A DNA stretch of 64,000 nucleotides from Bog-756 sp963699055 (GTDB taxonomy: Bacteria > Actinomycetota > Acidimicrobiia > Acidimicrobiales > RAAP-2), in the NCBI GenBank assembly GCA_963699055.1, contig CAVOTA010000002.1:558001-622000 (forward strand). Direction: 5' to 3'. The notes under the pieces were generated by a model. It ran no database searches and was not told where the DNA came from. It saw only the letters and a program-made list of their open reading frames with translations. Both the position numbers and the translations under genes were made by a program. Positions within the stretch are counted from its first letter, which is position 1, and every line of letters begins with the position of its first letter. Positions 43,082 through 51,081 of this stretch are shown here, piece after piece.

Positions 43082-43468
43082 TCAGGTGGTCCCGGTGGCT
43101 GCCAGCCGGTCCCGGGCCGCCGTCGCCGCCGCCGTGGCCGCCAGGGCGAGGAGCCCGAGGACCAGGCCCATGTCGCCCGCCACCTTGAGGCGTCCCTGCA
43201 TGAAGGCGACCGCGGGGTCGAGGTCGCCGGACCGCACGGCCTCGGCGTCCGCTCCCGACAGGGTCAGCGTGGCATCGGGCGTCTCGGCCGGGCCGGCGCC
43301 GGCGCCGGCCAACCGGCCCCCGTCGACCACGGCCCACACCGACCGGTCGCCCCCGGCCGTCCCGGTCACGTCCACCTGGACCGTGCCGGCGAGTTCGGTG
43401 GGGCCGACCACGCCGGCGAGCTCGTCCACCACGAGGGCCGCCCACTGCCCGGACGTCGGCGCCGTCAC
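43082..43468 (-). CDS. SCP2 sterol-binding domain protein
   Basis: A 128-residue protein from GTG 43468, overlapping the stop of the Mca-like gene (GTGA). The pattern RSVWAVVDGGRLAGAGAG, DATLTLSGADAEAVRSGDLDPAVAFMQGRLKVAGDMGLVLGLL is the SCP2 fold, with its hydrophobic lipid tunnel. It probably binds a lipid or sterol, or serves as a partner in mycothiol-type chemistry where SCP2-like folds also occur. Confidence 0.85.
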   Translation of the reverse strand: MTAPTSGQWAALVVDELAGVVGPTELAGTVQVDVTGTAGGDRSVWAVVDGGRLAGAGAGPAETPDATLTLSGADAEAVRSGDLDPAVAFMQGRLKVAGDMGLVLGLLALAATAAATAARDRLAATGTT

Positions 43469-44367
43469 CGGTCGGCCGTCCCGTCGACCCCGGCGAACAG
43501 GTCCGTCTCCACGGTGCCGTCCCACTCGACGGAGGACACGGTGCCGTCGGGGGCGCCCACGAAGGCGAGGCGGTAGTCGTCGTGGGGCTGGATGGTCCCC
43601 ATCACCTCGGGCGGGAGCCCGAACCAGAACCTCGATTCGGGGTCGACCTGGGTGGCGTGGGCCAGGAGGGCGAGGCGCCGCACGTCGGTGTGGCCGGTGA
43701 TGTCGACCACGGTCGTCGGCACCTCCTCGGGCATCGAGTCCCACCGGGCGCGCCACTCGTCGTCGAACGGCGAGTCCAGTCCGAGCTCCACGAACTTGTC
43801 GTGGATGGCCCGGAACCGGGCGGCGGAGTGGACCGTGTAGTAGAGCTTGGCCGGCTGGTGCGCCGGGCCCGCCTCCGCGAATCGCCCCGGGTCGCCGGCG
43901 GCGTGGAACGCGGCCAGGCCGGCGTCGTGGACCCGGAGGTGGTCGGGATGGGGGTAGCCGGTCTGGTCGTCGCCGTAGATGACCATCACCTGGGGTCGGA
44001 CGCGCCGCAGCACCGCCACCAGCCGGCCGGTGGCCTCGTCGAGCGGCGCCGCCGCGAAGCAGTCGGGGCGGGCGTTGGACGCCGACCCGGCCATGCCCGA
44101 GTCGCGGTAGCCGAGCCGGACCACCTCGTCGTAGCCGATGAGGGCGGTGGCCCGGTCCAGCTCGCCGCTGCGCACGGCGGCCAGGTCGGCGTGGACCTCG
44201 GGCGTGTCGAGGGCCGGGTTGAGGATCTCGCCTTCCTCACCCCCGGTGCAGCACACCAGCACGGTACGGACGCCGTCGGCGTGGTAGCGGGCGACGGTGC
44301 CGGCACCCTTGGACGCCTCGTCGTCGGGGTGGGCGTGGACGGTGAGCAGGCAACGCGGGTCGGGCAC
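43465..44367 (-). CDS. mca: Mycothiol conjugate amidase (Mca)-like PIG-L enzyme
   Basis: A 300-residue protein from GTG 44367 (GTG 44376 possible). Zinc motif HAHPDDEASKGAGT, then VLVCCTGGEEGEILNP, LGYRDSGM and GYPHPDHLRVHDAG: this combination is characteristic of Mca and its close relative MshB. Mca cleaves mycothiol S-conjugates to release mercapturic acids in detoxification. The C-terminal ~100 residues also fit Mca, the better call over MshB. An SCP2-domain protein is co-translated. Confidence 0.9.
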   Translation of the reverse strand: MPDPRCLLTVHAHPDDEASKGAGTVARYHADGVRTVLVCCTGGEEGEILNPALDTPEVHADLAAVRSGELDRATALIGYDEVVRLGYRDSGMAGSASNARPDCFAAAPLDEATGRLVAVLRRVRPQVMVIYGDDQTGYPHPDHLRVHDAGLAAFHAAGDPGRFAEAGPAHQPAKLYYTVHSAARFRAIHDKFVELGLDSPFDDEWRARWDSMPEEVPTTVVDITGHTDVRRLALLAHATQVDPESRFWFGLPPEVMGTIQPHDDYRLAFVGAPDGTVSSVEWDGTVETDLFAGVDGTADR

Positions 44368-44433
44368 GCCGCTCACGCTATCGGGACAGGGGCGCGTACA
44401 CTGCAACCAGAACGTGAGGAAGGATCGTCGCCA

Positions 44434-45201
44434 ATGGGTGTCATGAAGCGCATGTCCGGGATTCTCCAGGCCAAGACCAACAAGCTCCTGGACAAGGCCG
44501 AGGACCCGCGCGAGTCCCTCGACCTCTCCTACCAGAAGCTCCTCGAGAACCTCCAGAAGGTCCGTCGGAGCGTGGCCGACGTGACCACCGCCAAGAAGCG
44601 GATCGAGCTCCAGGCCACCCAGCTCCAGGCCCAGGCGGACAAGCTCCAGCAGCAGGCCAAGGACGCCCTCGCCCAGAACCGCGAGGACCTCGCCCGCGAG
44701 GCACTGTCCCGCCGGGCGGCGCTCGCACCCCAGCTCGCCGACCTCCAGACCCAGCACCAGCAGGTGGCCGACCAGGAGCAGAAGCTCATCGCCACCGCCC
44801 AGAACCTCCAGGCCCAGGTCGACGCCTTCCGCACCAAGAAGGAGACCATGAAGGCCACCTACACGGCGGCCGAGGCCCAGACCAAGATCGGCGAGGCGGT
44901 GTCCGGCATCTCCGAGTCGATGGGCGACGCCGGCATGTCCGTGCAGCGGGCCCAGGACAAGATCGATGCCATGCAGGCCCGGGCCGGGGCCATGGACGAG
45001 CTCCTGGCGTCCGGTGCCCTGACCGACCTGGCCAACCCGGTCGACGACATCCAGACCCAGCTCGACCAGGTGTCGAGCACCAACGCCGTCGACAACGAAC
45101 TGGCCGCCATGAAGGCCGAACTGGGTACGGCGGCCCCGGCCGAGCTGAACGCCGCCGAGCCCGCTGCGGCCCCGGCCGAGTCGGGGGAGGCGCCGGCATG
45201 A
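44434..45201 (+). CDS. pspA: PspA/IM30 family membrane-stress protein
   Basis: A 255-residue protein from ATG 44434 (RBS GAGGAAGG). An amphipathic N-terminal helix (MGVMKRMSGILQAKTNKLLDKAEDP) is followed by a long coiled-coil with heptads to ~190, very rich in Gln/Leu/Ala, and an Ala/Pro/Glu-rich tail. PspA/Vipp proteins are ESCRT-III-like and stabilise damaged membranes. It heads a four-gene Psp operon. No PspF, PspB or PspC is present, as is normal for actinobacteria. Confidence 0.93.
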   Translation: MGVMKRMSGILQAKTNKLLDKAEDPRESLDLSYQKLLENLQKVRRSVADVTTAKKRIELQATQLQAQADKLQQQAKDALAQNREDLAREALSRRAALAPQLADLQTQHQQVADQEQKLIATAQNLQAQVDAFRTKKETMKATYTAAEAQTKIGEAVSGISESMGDAGMSVQRAQDKIDAMQARAGAMDELLASGALTDLANPVDDIQTQLDQVSSTNAVDNELAAMKAELGTAAPAELNAAEPAAAPAESGEAPA

Positions 45202-45476
45202 TCGTGCGCATCCTGGGCGAAGGCCAGTACGACGTGCCCGAGTCCGACCGGGCGGGGTTGGACGGGCTGGACACGGCGCTGAACGCGGCGGTCGAGGGCG
45301 ATGACGAGGCGGCCTTCGTCTCCGCACTGGCCGCGTTGGCCGCCGAGGTCCGCCGGGTCGGGACCGAGCTGGCCGCCGACCAGTTCACCGCCTCCGACCT
45401 GGTCGTCCCGTTCGCCGACGCCACCCTCGCCGAGACGAAGGCGCTGCTGACCGAGCCCGGCGGGGACGTCCGCTGA
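45198..45476 (+). CDS. pspAA: PspA-associated protein PspAA
   Basis: A 92-residue protein whose ATG overlaps the pspA stop (ATGA). MIVRILGEGQYDVPESDRAGLDGLDTAL is the standard PspAA start, with EVRRVGTELAADQFTASDLVVPFADATLAETKALL after it. PspAA is a small partner that accompanies pspA in archaea and actinobacteria and is thought to tune PspA at the membrane. Confidence 0.92.
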   Translation: MIVRILGEGQYDVPESDRAGLDGLDTALNAAVEGDDEAAFVSALAALAAEVRRVGTELAADQFTASDLVVPFADATLAETKALLTEPGGDVR

Positions 45477-45501
45477 CCACCCGACCGATGACCGCCCGAC
45501 C

Positions 45502-46446
45502 GTGAGCACCGCCCGCAACATCCCGAACGACCGCGGCCTCACCCTGCGGATGTTCACCACCGGGCTGCTGCTCGTCCTCCTGTACGGGGTCGTGATCGGC
45601 ATCCTCATCGCCGTCGGCATCCCGTACCTGTCGGTCCTGCTCATCGCCGGCGCCCTGCTGTTCGCCCAGTACTGGTTCAGCGACAAGATCGCCCTGTACG
45701 GCATGGGGGGACGGATCGTCACCCCCGAGCAGGCCCCGGCGCTCCACGGTGCCATCGACCGGCTGTGCGCCATGGCCGACATGAAGAAGCCCCGGGTGGC
45801 CGTGGCCGACACCGACGTGCCCAACGCCTTCGCCACCGGCCGCAGCCCGAACACGGCGGTGGTGTGCGCCACCACCGGCCTGATGCGCCGACTCGACGAG
45901 CCCGAGCTCGAGGCGGTGCTCGCCCACGAGCTCTCCCACGTCGCCCACCGTGACGTCGCCGTCATGACCATCGCCAGCTTCCTCGGCATGGTGGCCGGCC
46001 TGGTCACCCGGATGATGCTGTGGACCGGGATGATGGGCGGCTTCGGCGGCGGGGGCGGCAACCGCGGCGGCAACAACCAGGGTGGCGACCAGACCGCACT
46101 GGTCGAGCTGGCCGTCCTGGTGGTCTCGGTGGTCGTGTACGCCATCAGCTTCCTGCTCACCATGGCGCTGTCCCGCTACCGGGAGCTGGCCGCCGACCGG
46201 TCGGGGGCCATCCTCACCGGGCAGCCCTCGGTCCTGGCCTCCGCCCTGGTCAAGGTGACCGGGGACATCGCCCGCATCCCGACCCGGGACCTCCGTTCCA
46301 CCGAGACGTTCAACGCCTTCTACTTCACACCCGCCATCGCCAAGAACGGCGTGAGCATCTCGACGCTGTTCTCCACCCATCCCTCCCTCGACCAGCGCCT
46401 GGCCCAGCTCGCCGCCCTCGAGGCCGAGATGGGCCGCCCCTCGTGA
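45502..46446 (+). CDS. htpX: HtpX-like zinc metalloprotease (M48)
   Basis: A 314-residue protein from GTG 45502. Two N-terminal helices (~17-57), the zinc site HELSH (His142, Glu143, His146), a Gly/Asn-rich loop (~180-195), two more helices, and the third ligand in YRELAADRSGA. M48 membrane proteases degrade misfolded membrane proteins. Position in the psp operon fits envelope quality control. Confidence 0.94.
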   Translation: MSTARNIPNDRGLTLRMFTTGLLLVLLYGVVIGILIAVGIPYLSVLLIAGALLFAQYWFSDKIALYGMGGRIVTPEQAPALHGAIDRLCAMADMKKPRVAVADTDVPNAFATGRSPNTAVVCATTGLMRRLDEPELEAVLAHELSHVAHRDVAVMTIASFLGMVAGLVTRMMLWTGMMGGFGGGGGNRGGNNQGGDQTALVELAVLVVSVVVYAISFLLTMALSRYRELAADRSGAILTGQPSVLASALVKVTGDIARIPTRDLRSTETFNAFYFTPAIAKNGVSISTLFSTHPSLDQRLAQLAALEAEMGRPS

Positions 46447-46474
46447 GCCGACGACCGGGCGTCGGGACCCGCTG

Positions 46475-47110
46475 ATGGGCCTCTTCGACACGATCCTCGG
46501 CCGGACCAAACCCGTCCAGTCGAACCTCGACGCGCTGTTCGCGCTCCCGTCGGCGTCGATCACGCTGCAGAGCGCCGCCGGCATGACGTGCTCGGGACAC
46601 GCCGGGGTGTGCTTCAAGCCACCGACCGGTCAGGGGTTCGCCGACATGGAGTCCGAGGTGGTCACCCTGCTGGACATGGACGGCGGGTCGGGGCTGCGGC
46701 GGTCGGAGGACTCGTTCGGCTACACGTGGCTGGTGGTGGAGGACCCGGACATCGAGTCGCTGGTGACGCGGGTCCACCTGGTCAACTCGTCGCTGTCCGA
46801 CGCCGGCTGGGGACCCCAGCTGCTGTGCTCGGTCTTCGGCCTGGCCCGTCTGCCCGCCGGGGGGGCGGACGCCACCGGCACCGACCCGGTCGAGGAGGGC
46901 GCCTCCGTCGGTACGGGGGCACTGCTCGACTCCTCCGCGTACCTGGTGTACCTGTTCAAGCGCGGCACCTTCTACCCCTTCGTCCCCACCGGCAAGGAGC
47001 AGCGCTCGACCGAGGAGGAGTTCCGGCTGCGCAGCCTGGTGAGCGACGACCTCACCGTCGAGGCCGACCTCGACCGCTGGTTCCCGTTGTGGGACCTCCC
47101 CGTCGGCTGA
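46475..47110 (+). CDS. pspAB: PspA-associated protein PspAB
   Basis: A 211-residue protein from ATG 46475. MGLFDTILGRTKPVQSNLDALFALPSA is the characteristic start, followed by GVCFKPPTGQGFADMESEVVTLLDMD and YLVYLFKRGTFYPFVPTG. PspAB accompanies pspA and htpX in actinobacteria; its biochemical role is not established. It completes the operon order pspA-pspAA-htpX-pspAB. Confidence 0.9.
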   Translation: MGLFDTILGRTKPVQSNLDALFALPSASITLQSAAGMTCSGHAGVCFKPPTGQGFADMESEVVTLLDMDGGSGLRRSEDSFGYTWLVVEDPDIESLVTRVHLVNSSLSDAGWGPQLLCSVFGLARLPAGGADATGTDPVEEGASVGTGALLDSSAYLVYLFKRGTFYPFVPTGKEQRSTEEEFRLRSLVSDDLTVEADLDRWFPLWDLPVG

Positions 47111-47123
47111 GCCGCTGAGCCCG

Positions 47124-47516
47124 GTGCCGACCGTCACCCTGGGGGTCGAGCCGTGGACCCTGTCGGTCTGCCGCCTGGCCCCCGACGCCGCGTGGCCCGC
47201 CCCGGTGGCGGACGCCCCCGTCCACTCGGTCACCCGCACCCCCGACGAACTGTCGGTGGTGTGCGCGGCCGGCCACGAGCCCGACGGGTGCCGGGTGGAG
47301 CCCGGCTGGCGGGCGCTGCGCATCGTGGGCCCCCTCGCCTTCGACCTGGTGGGCGTGGTCGCCTCGGTCTCGCTGCCCCTGGCCGAGGCCGGTGTGCCGG
47401 TCTTCGTCCTCTCCACCTACGACACCGACCTGGTCCTCGTGCCGGGGACCGCCCTGGCCGTCGCCAGGGCCGCCCTGACCGGAGCGGGCCACACCGTCAC
47501 CGACGCCTCCACCTGA
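47124..47516 (+). CDS. ACT-domain protein (ACT_7/CASTOR-like)
   Basis: A 130-residue protein from GTG 47124. ELSVVCAAGHEPDG, GWRALRIVGPLAFDLVGVVASVSLPLAEAGVPVFVLSTYDTDLVLVP is typical of the stand-alone ACT_7 proteins that bind amino acids. It follows pspAB by 13 bases and may be co-transcribed. Ligand unknown. Confidence 0.88.
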   Translation: MPTVTLGVEPWTLSVCRLAPDAAWPAPVADAPVHSVTRTPDELSVVCAAGHEPDGCRVEPGWRALRIVGPLAFDLVGVVASVSLPLAEAGVPVFVLSTYDTDLVLVPGTALAVARAALTGAGHTVTDAST

Positions 47517-47652
47517 CCGCACGGGCCGGCCGATGGACGCCATGGACCGGTTGCGGACGCAAACAGGGACATCCGACAAGGAATTGGCCCCGAAATCGGG
47601 ACCGGCGACCGACACCGCCGCCACCAGGGACGATGCCCGCCTCGTCCCACGT

Positions 47653-47672
47653 TTATCCACAGGTTGTCCACC
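47653..47672 (+). promoter_or_regulatory. Two tandem DnaA-box-like sites
   Basis: TTATCCACA (47653-47661) equals the classical DnaA box. TTGTCCACC (47664-47672) differs by one base from the actinobacterial form TTGTCCACA. They lie 11 bases apart, about one helical turn, on the same strand. No dnaA or dnaN gene is nearby, so this is not an obvious oriC; a DnaA-controlled promoter or titration site is possible. Confidence 0.45.
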
Positions 47673-47981
47673 GATATGGGCGCCAGGGCGGGCCGATCGA
47701 CTACCGCGGCGGCAACCGTCTCGCTACACTGACGGCTTCCGAGCAGAGGGGACCGTCCCGAGGCCGTCGACCCGTGGGGTCGTGCCCGACACCCCGTCGC
47801 CCGAGTGGGCCTGCTCCAACAACGCACCCTCGAGGAGAGTGGCACGTAACGACTTCTAGCGAACTTCGGACATGAACACCCGCTAGCACACCCGGCTCTC
47901 GGAGCCAGGCCGGCCCACCCTTCCCGGTGCCCGGCTGGGGCGTTGAATGCACAGACGTGGGGTCCACCCAACCAGAAGAGA

Positions 47982-48017
47982 GTCAGCGCGCCGCACGTCG
48001 TCCGACGTGGCGCTGAC
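47982..48017 (+). promoter_or_regulatory. Stable leader hairpin before the Rpf-like gene
   Basis: GTCAGCG (47982-47988) pairs with CGCTGAC (48011-48017), with an inner CACGTCG/CGACGTG stem. Right after it GACC-GAGGAAA-GGTC (48019-48033) puts the ribosome site in the loop of a second small hairpin. Together they could gate transcription or translation of the gene. Confidence 0.45.
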
Positions 48018-48040
48018 CGACCGAGGAAAGGTCACCCGCC

Positions 48041-49360
48041 ATGCATGTGGCAACCCCCACTACCCCTGTATCCACACGTACCCATCTCCCCGTCGACGGT
48101 CCGCGTCGGCGCCATGCCCACGCACCGTCCCACACCACCCGTTCGGTCCGGCGACGCACGCAACGTGCCGCGGCCGGCACCGCCCGCACCCAGCGGGTCC
48201 GTGCCGCGGGCATCGCCTCGGTGGCCGCATCGGCCACCGTCGTCGCCTCGCTGCTGGCCACCCCGCTGTCGGCGGGCGCCGCCGCCTACCCGACCGGCCA
48301 GGGCGTCGTGCTCAACGCGCCGATCGTCTCGGCCACCACCACCCCCGACGGCCACGGCTACTGGCTGGTCGGCGGCGACGGTGGCGTGTTCGCCTTCGGT
48401 GACGCCGGCTTCCACGGCTCGGTCGCCGGCCTGCACCTGAACGCACCCATCGTCGGCATGGAAGGCACCCGGTCCGGCCGGGGCTACTGGGAGGTGGGCG
48501 CCGACGGTGGCGTGTTCGCCTTCGGTGACGCCGGATTCCACGGCTCCATGACCGGTGTGCCGTTGCACGCCCCCATCGTGGGCCTGGTGCCCACGGCGGA
48601 CGACGGCGGCTACTGGCTGGTCGGCGCCGACGGCGGCGTGTTCGCCTTCGGCGACGCCGGCTACCAGGGCTCGGCCCTCGCCATGTCGCCGGCCAGCCCG
48701 ATCGTCGGGATGGCCCCGACGGCGGACGGCCGTGGCTACTGGGAGCTGGCGGCGGACGGGGACGTCTACGCCTTCGGCAACGCCCCGTACTACGGCTCCG
48801 TCCCCGTGAGCGCCCCCGCGGTCGGCATCGACGCCGCCGACGGCGGCTTCCGGGTCGTCTCGAGCGACGGCGGCACGTACGCCTTCGGCGGGGCGTCCTT
48901 CAGGGGCTCCCTGACGGGCCTGGCGCTCAACAAGCCGATCATGGGCACCTCCTCGACCGGCGGTGGCTACGTCGACGTGGCCGCCGACGGCGGCGTGTTC
49001 AACTTCGGCACCGTCGGCTACTACGGGTCGCTGGGTGGCTCCACGCTCTACACCCCGCCGGCGCCGGCGCCGGTCGCCGCCGCCGCCGACTACGGGCTCA
49101 CCGCAGGCCAGATCGCCGCGTGGGACCGGGTCAACGTGTGCGAGGAGGGCGGCAACTGGGCGGTCGAGGGCTCGGTCTTCGCCGGCGGCCTCGGCATGAG
49201 CCGGAGCAACTGGAACCAGTTCAACGTCTTCGGGTTCCCGTCGGACGCCGCCTGGGCCACGCCGCTCCAGCAGATCCGGGTGGCCGTGGCCTTCGCCGCC
49301 CACTACTACGGCAGCCCGTTCGCGGCACCGGACCAGAACGGCTGCGACGGCGGGTACTGA
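48041..49360 (+). CDS. Secreted repeat protein with C-terminal Rpf-like transglycosylase domain
   Basis: A 439-residue protein from ATG 48041 with GAGGAAAGG upstream. A long basic N-terminal region leads to a signal helix (~55-80). Six tandem repeats of ~40 residues follow (~85-335), each built around GYWLVGADGGVFAFGDAGFHGS, a propeller-like motif. After an Ala/Pro linker comes an Rpf-like domain (353-439): AAWDRVNVCEEGGNW with the catalytic Glu ~368, a second Cys near the end, and WNQFNVFGF. Rpf enzymes cut peptidoglycan and promote resuscitation from dormancy. Confidence 0.85.
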   Translation: MHVATPTTPVSTRTHLPVDGPRRRHAHAPSHTTRSVRRRTQRAAAGTARTQRVRAAGIASVAASATVVASLLATPLSAGAAAYPTGQGVVLNAPIVSATTTPDGHGYWLVGGDGGVFAFGDAGFHGSVAGLHLNAPIVGMEGTRSGRGYWEVGADGGVFAFGDAGFHGSMTGVPLHAPIVGLVPTADDGGYWLVGADGGVFAFGDAGYQGSALAMSPASPIVGMAPTADGRGYWELAADGDVYAFGNAPYYGSVPVSAPAVGIDAADGGFRVVSSDGGTYAFGGASFRGSLTGLALNKPIMGTSSTGGGYVDVAADGGVFNFGTVGYYGSLGGSTLYTPPAPAPVAAAADYGLTAGQIAAWDRVNVCEEGGNWAVEGSVFAGGLGMSRSNWNQFNVFGFPSDAAWATPLQQIRVAVAFAAHYYGSPFAAPDQNGCDGGY

Positions 49361-49466
49361 CCGCGGCCGCAGCACCTCACGCCGGAGGGCGGGGTCCCGT
49401 CCGGGCCCCGTCCTCCGCCGCGTCCGAGGACGACCGGGGCGGGCCCTGTCCGACGGGCGGCGCGCC

Positions 49467-49763
49467 CTAGACGGGCAGTGCGTCCACGGCGCGGGCCAGG
49501 TCCAGGTCCAGCCGGGTCAGCCCGCCGACGTCGTGGGTCACCAGGACCAGGTGCACCGTGCGCCACCGGATGTCGATGTCGGGATGGTGGTCCGCCGCCT
49601 CGGCCAGGTGGCCCACGGCCACCACGAAGTCCAACGCCGCCGCGAAGCTCGGGCACTCCACCGTCTTGCGCAGTGTCCCGTCCACCAGCTCCCAGTCCGG
49701 GGCGTCCGGGCCGGAGAGGGCCGCCGCCACGGCGGCCTCGTCGAGCCGGGCCGGCCGCGCCAT
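49467..49763 (-). CDS. Pterin-4a-carbinolamine dehydratase
   Basis: A 98-residue protein from ATG 49763. LDFVVAVGHLAEAADHHPDIDIRWRTVHLVLVTHDVGGLTRLDLDLARAVD carries the conserved active-site pattern (HHP...H). It recycles oxidised pterin cofactors, though in bacteria without aromatic hydroxylases it may act in other pterin chemistry. The start overlaps the P450 stop (TGATG), so it is co-translated with the P450. Confidence 0.93.
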   Translation of the reverse strand: MARPARLDEAAVAAALSGPDAPDWELVDGTLRKTVECPSFAAALDFVVAVGHLAEAADHHPDIDIRWRTVHLVLVTHDVGGLTRLDLDLARAVDALPV

Positions 49764-50974
49764 CAGGCGGACGCCCCCACCGGCGCCGTCGGGGTGAAGG
49801 TCACCGGCATCGTCGTGTAGCCGGACGCGAAGTTGGCCGCCCGCCGGGGAGGCTCGTCGTCGGTCACCAGCGCCAGGTCGGGCAGCCGGTCGAGGAGACG
49901 GTCGAACATGACGGCCATCTCCATCCGGGCCAGCCGGTTCCCCAGGCAGAAGTGGGCGCCGAACCCGAAGGCCATGTGGTCGTTGGGGGTGCGCCCGATG
50001 TCGAACGACTCGGGGTCGTCGAAGACCGTCTCGTCCCGGTTGGCCGACGGGTAGAGCAGGAGGAGCTTCTGGCCCTGACGCAGCGTCTGCCCGTGGAGCT
50101 CGACGTCGCGGGTCATGGTGCGGGCCATGTTCTTGAGGGGTGACACCCACCGGAGCATCTCCTCGATGGCGACGCGCAGCTTCGTCCGGTCGGCGGCGAG
50201 CTGTGCGCACTGGTCCGGGTGGGCGAGGAGCTGGTACATGCCGCCGCTGATCACGTGGCGGGTGGTCTCGTCCCCGCCGATCAGGATGAGCAGCGACTCG
50301 TAGATCAGGGACGACTCGTCGAGCTTGTCCCCTTCGATCTGCGCGTGGACCAGCGTGCCGATGAGGTCGTCGCTCTGTTGGTCGCGACGCCGCTGCTCCA
50401 CCACCGCGGTGATGTACTCGGCGTACTCCATGGCGGCCAGGGCGGCCCGGTCCATGGCCGTCGGGTCGGGCGACCCGAGGGCGCTCAGCATGTCGTCCGA
50501 CCACCGCAGCAGCGCGTCCCGGTCCTCGGGGGCCACCCCCAGCATGTCGCCGATCACGATCATGGGCAGGGGTGCGGCGATGTCGCGCACGAAATCGGCG
50601 CTGCCCTGCTCGCACACCCGGTCGATGATGGCGTCGCAGACGAGCCGGATGCCCTCCTCGCTCTCCCGGATCCGCCTCGGTGTGAACCCCTCGCTCACCA
50701 GCCGTCGACGCCGCACGTGCTCGGGCGCGTCGGTGTCGATCATCATCGGCAGGGCGTCACTGTCGGGGCGGATGCCACCGGCATTGGAGAAGGTCTCGGG
50801 GTCCTTGGAGATCTCCTTGATGTCGGCGTAGCGGGTGATGCCCCACACCCCCGCCTCCTCGTCGTAGAAGGCGGGCGCCTCCCTGCGCATCCAGGCGAAC
50901 GCCGGGAACGGGTCGCCGCTGTAGAACGTGCCGTCGGTGAGCCCGATGTGCAGCTCCTCGGGGATCGTCGTCAT
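49763..50974 (-). CDS. Cytochrome P450, CYP142-like steroid 26-monooxygenase
   Basis: A 403-residue protein from ATG 50974 (RBS GGAGGAGC). SNAGGIRPDSDALPMMIDTDAPEH, then LLILIGGDETTRHVISGG in the I-helix, EEMLRWVSPLKNM (ExxR) and the haem loop FGFGAHFCLGNRLAR (Cys 343). Segment for segment it resembles mycobacterial CYP142, which oxidises the cholesterol side chain at C26/27. Steroid or sterol-like substrate is inferred. No steroid-ring gene cluster is adjacent. An operator-like palindrome lies upstream. Confidence 0.93.
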   Translation of the reverse strand: MTTIPEELHIGLTDGTFYSGDPFPAFAWMRREAPAFYDEEAGVWGITRYADIKEISKDPETFSNAGGIRPDSDALPMMIDTDAPEHVRRRRLVSEGFTPRRIRESEEGIRLVCDAIIDRVCEQGSADFVRDIAAPLPMIVIGDMLGVAPEDRDALLRWSDDMLSALGSPDPTAMDRAALAAMEYAEYITAVVEQRRRDQQSDDLIGTLVHAQIEGDKLDESSLIYESLLILIGGDETTRHVISGGMYQLLAHPDQCAQLAADRTKLRVAIEEMLRWVSPLKNMARTMTRDVELHGQTLRQGQKLLLLYPSANRDETVFDDPESFDIGRTPNDHMAFGFGAHFCLGNRLARMEMAVMFDRLLDRLPDLALVTDDEPPRRAANFASGYTTMPVTFTPTAPVGASA

Positions 50975-51019
50975 GGTGCTCCTCCGTCCGTCAGCAGCCG
51001 CCCCGGCGGGTCGGCACGA

Positions 51020-51046
51020 TCTGACACTGTGTCAGATGACACTGTG
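51020..51046 (-). promoter_or_regulatory. Operator-like palindrome upstream of the P450
   Basis: TCTGACACTGTGTCAGA (51020-51036) is a perfect palindrome around a central T. The core TGACACTGTG recurs at 51037-51046, 15 bases on. Such paired dyads are typical TetR-family operators. It is 46 bases upstream of the P450 start; no tetR gene is adjacent. Confidence 0.55.
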
Positions 51047-51081
51047 CCACGGAAGGACCCGACCCGCACCGCACCGGGGCG

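Larger units (their letters stand above)
47517..48040 (+). other. Non-coding region: DnaA-box-like pair and long leader of the Rpf-like gene
   Basis: I see no credible gene here. The first 150 bases are less GC-rich than the rest of the window and hold two DnaA-box-like sites. A candidate -10 element TACACT lies at 47725-47730. If transcription starts just after it, the Rpf-like gene has a ~300-base leader with several GC-rich hairpins. Leaders of this length before rpf genes often carry c-di-AMP (ydaO) riboswitches. A partly similar string, GCGAACTTCGGACATGAAC, is present near 47857, but I cannot match the full motif. Confidence 0.5.

Noticed and set aside
47653..47672. oriC
   Set aside because: Only two DnaA-box-like sites, no AT-rich unwinding region and no dnaA, dnaN or gyrB nearby.
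47733..48040. A confirmed c-di-AMP (ydaO) riboswitch
   Set aside because: The conserved GAACCCGACAGCTAACC-type core could not be matched convincingly; only position and partial similarity support it.
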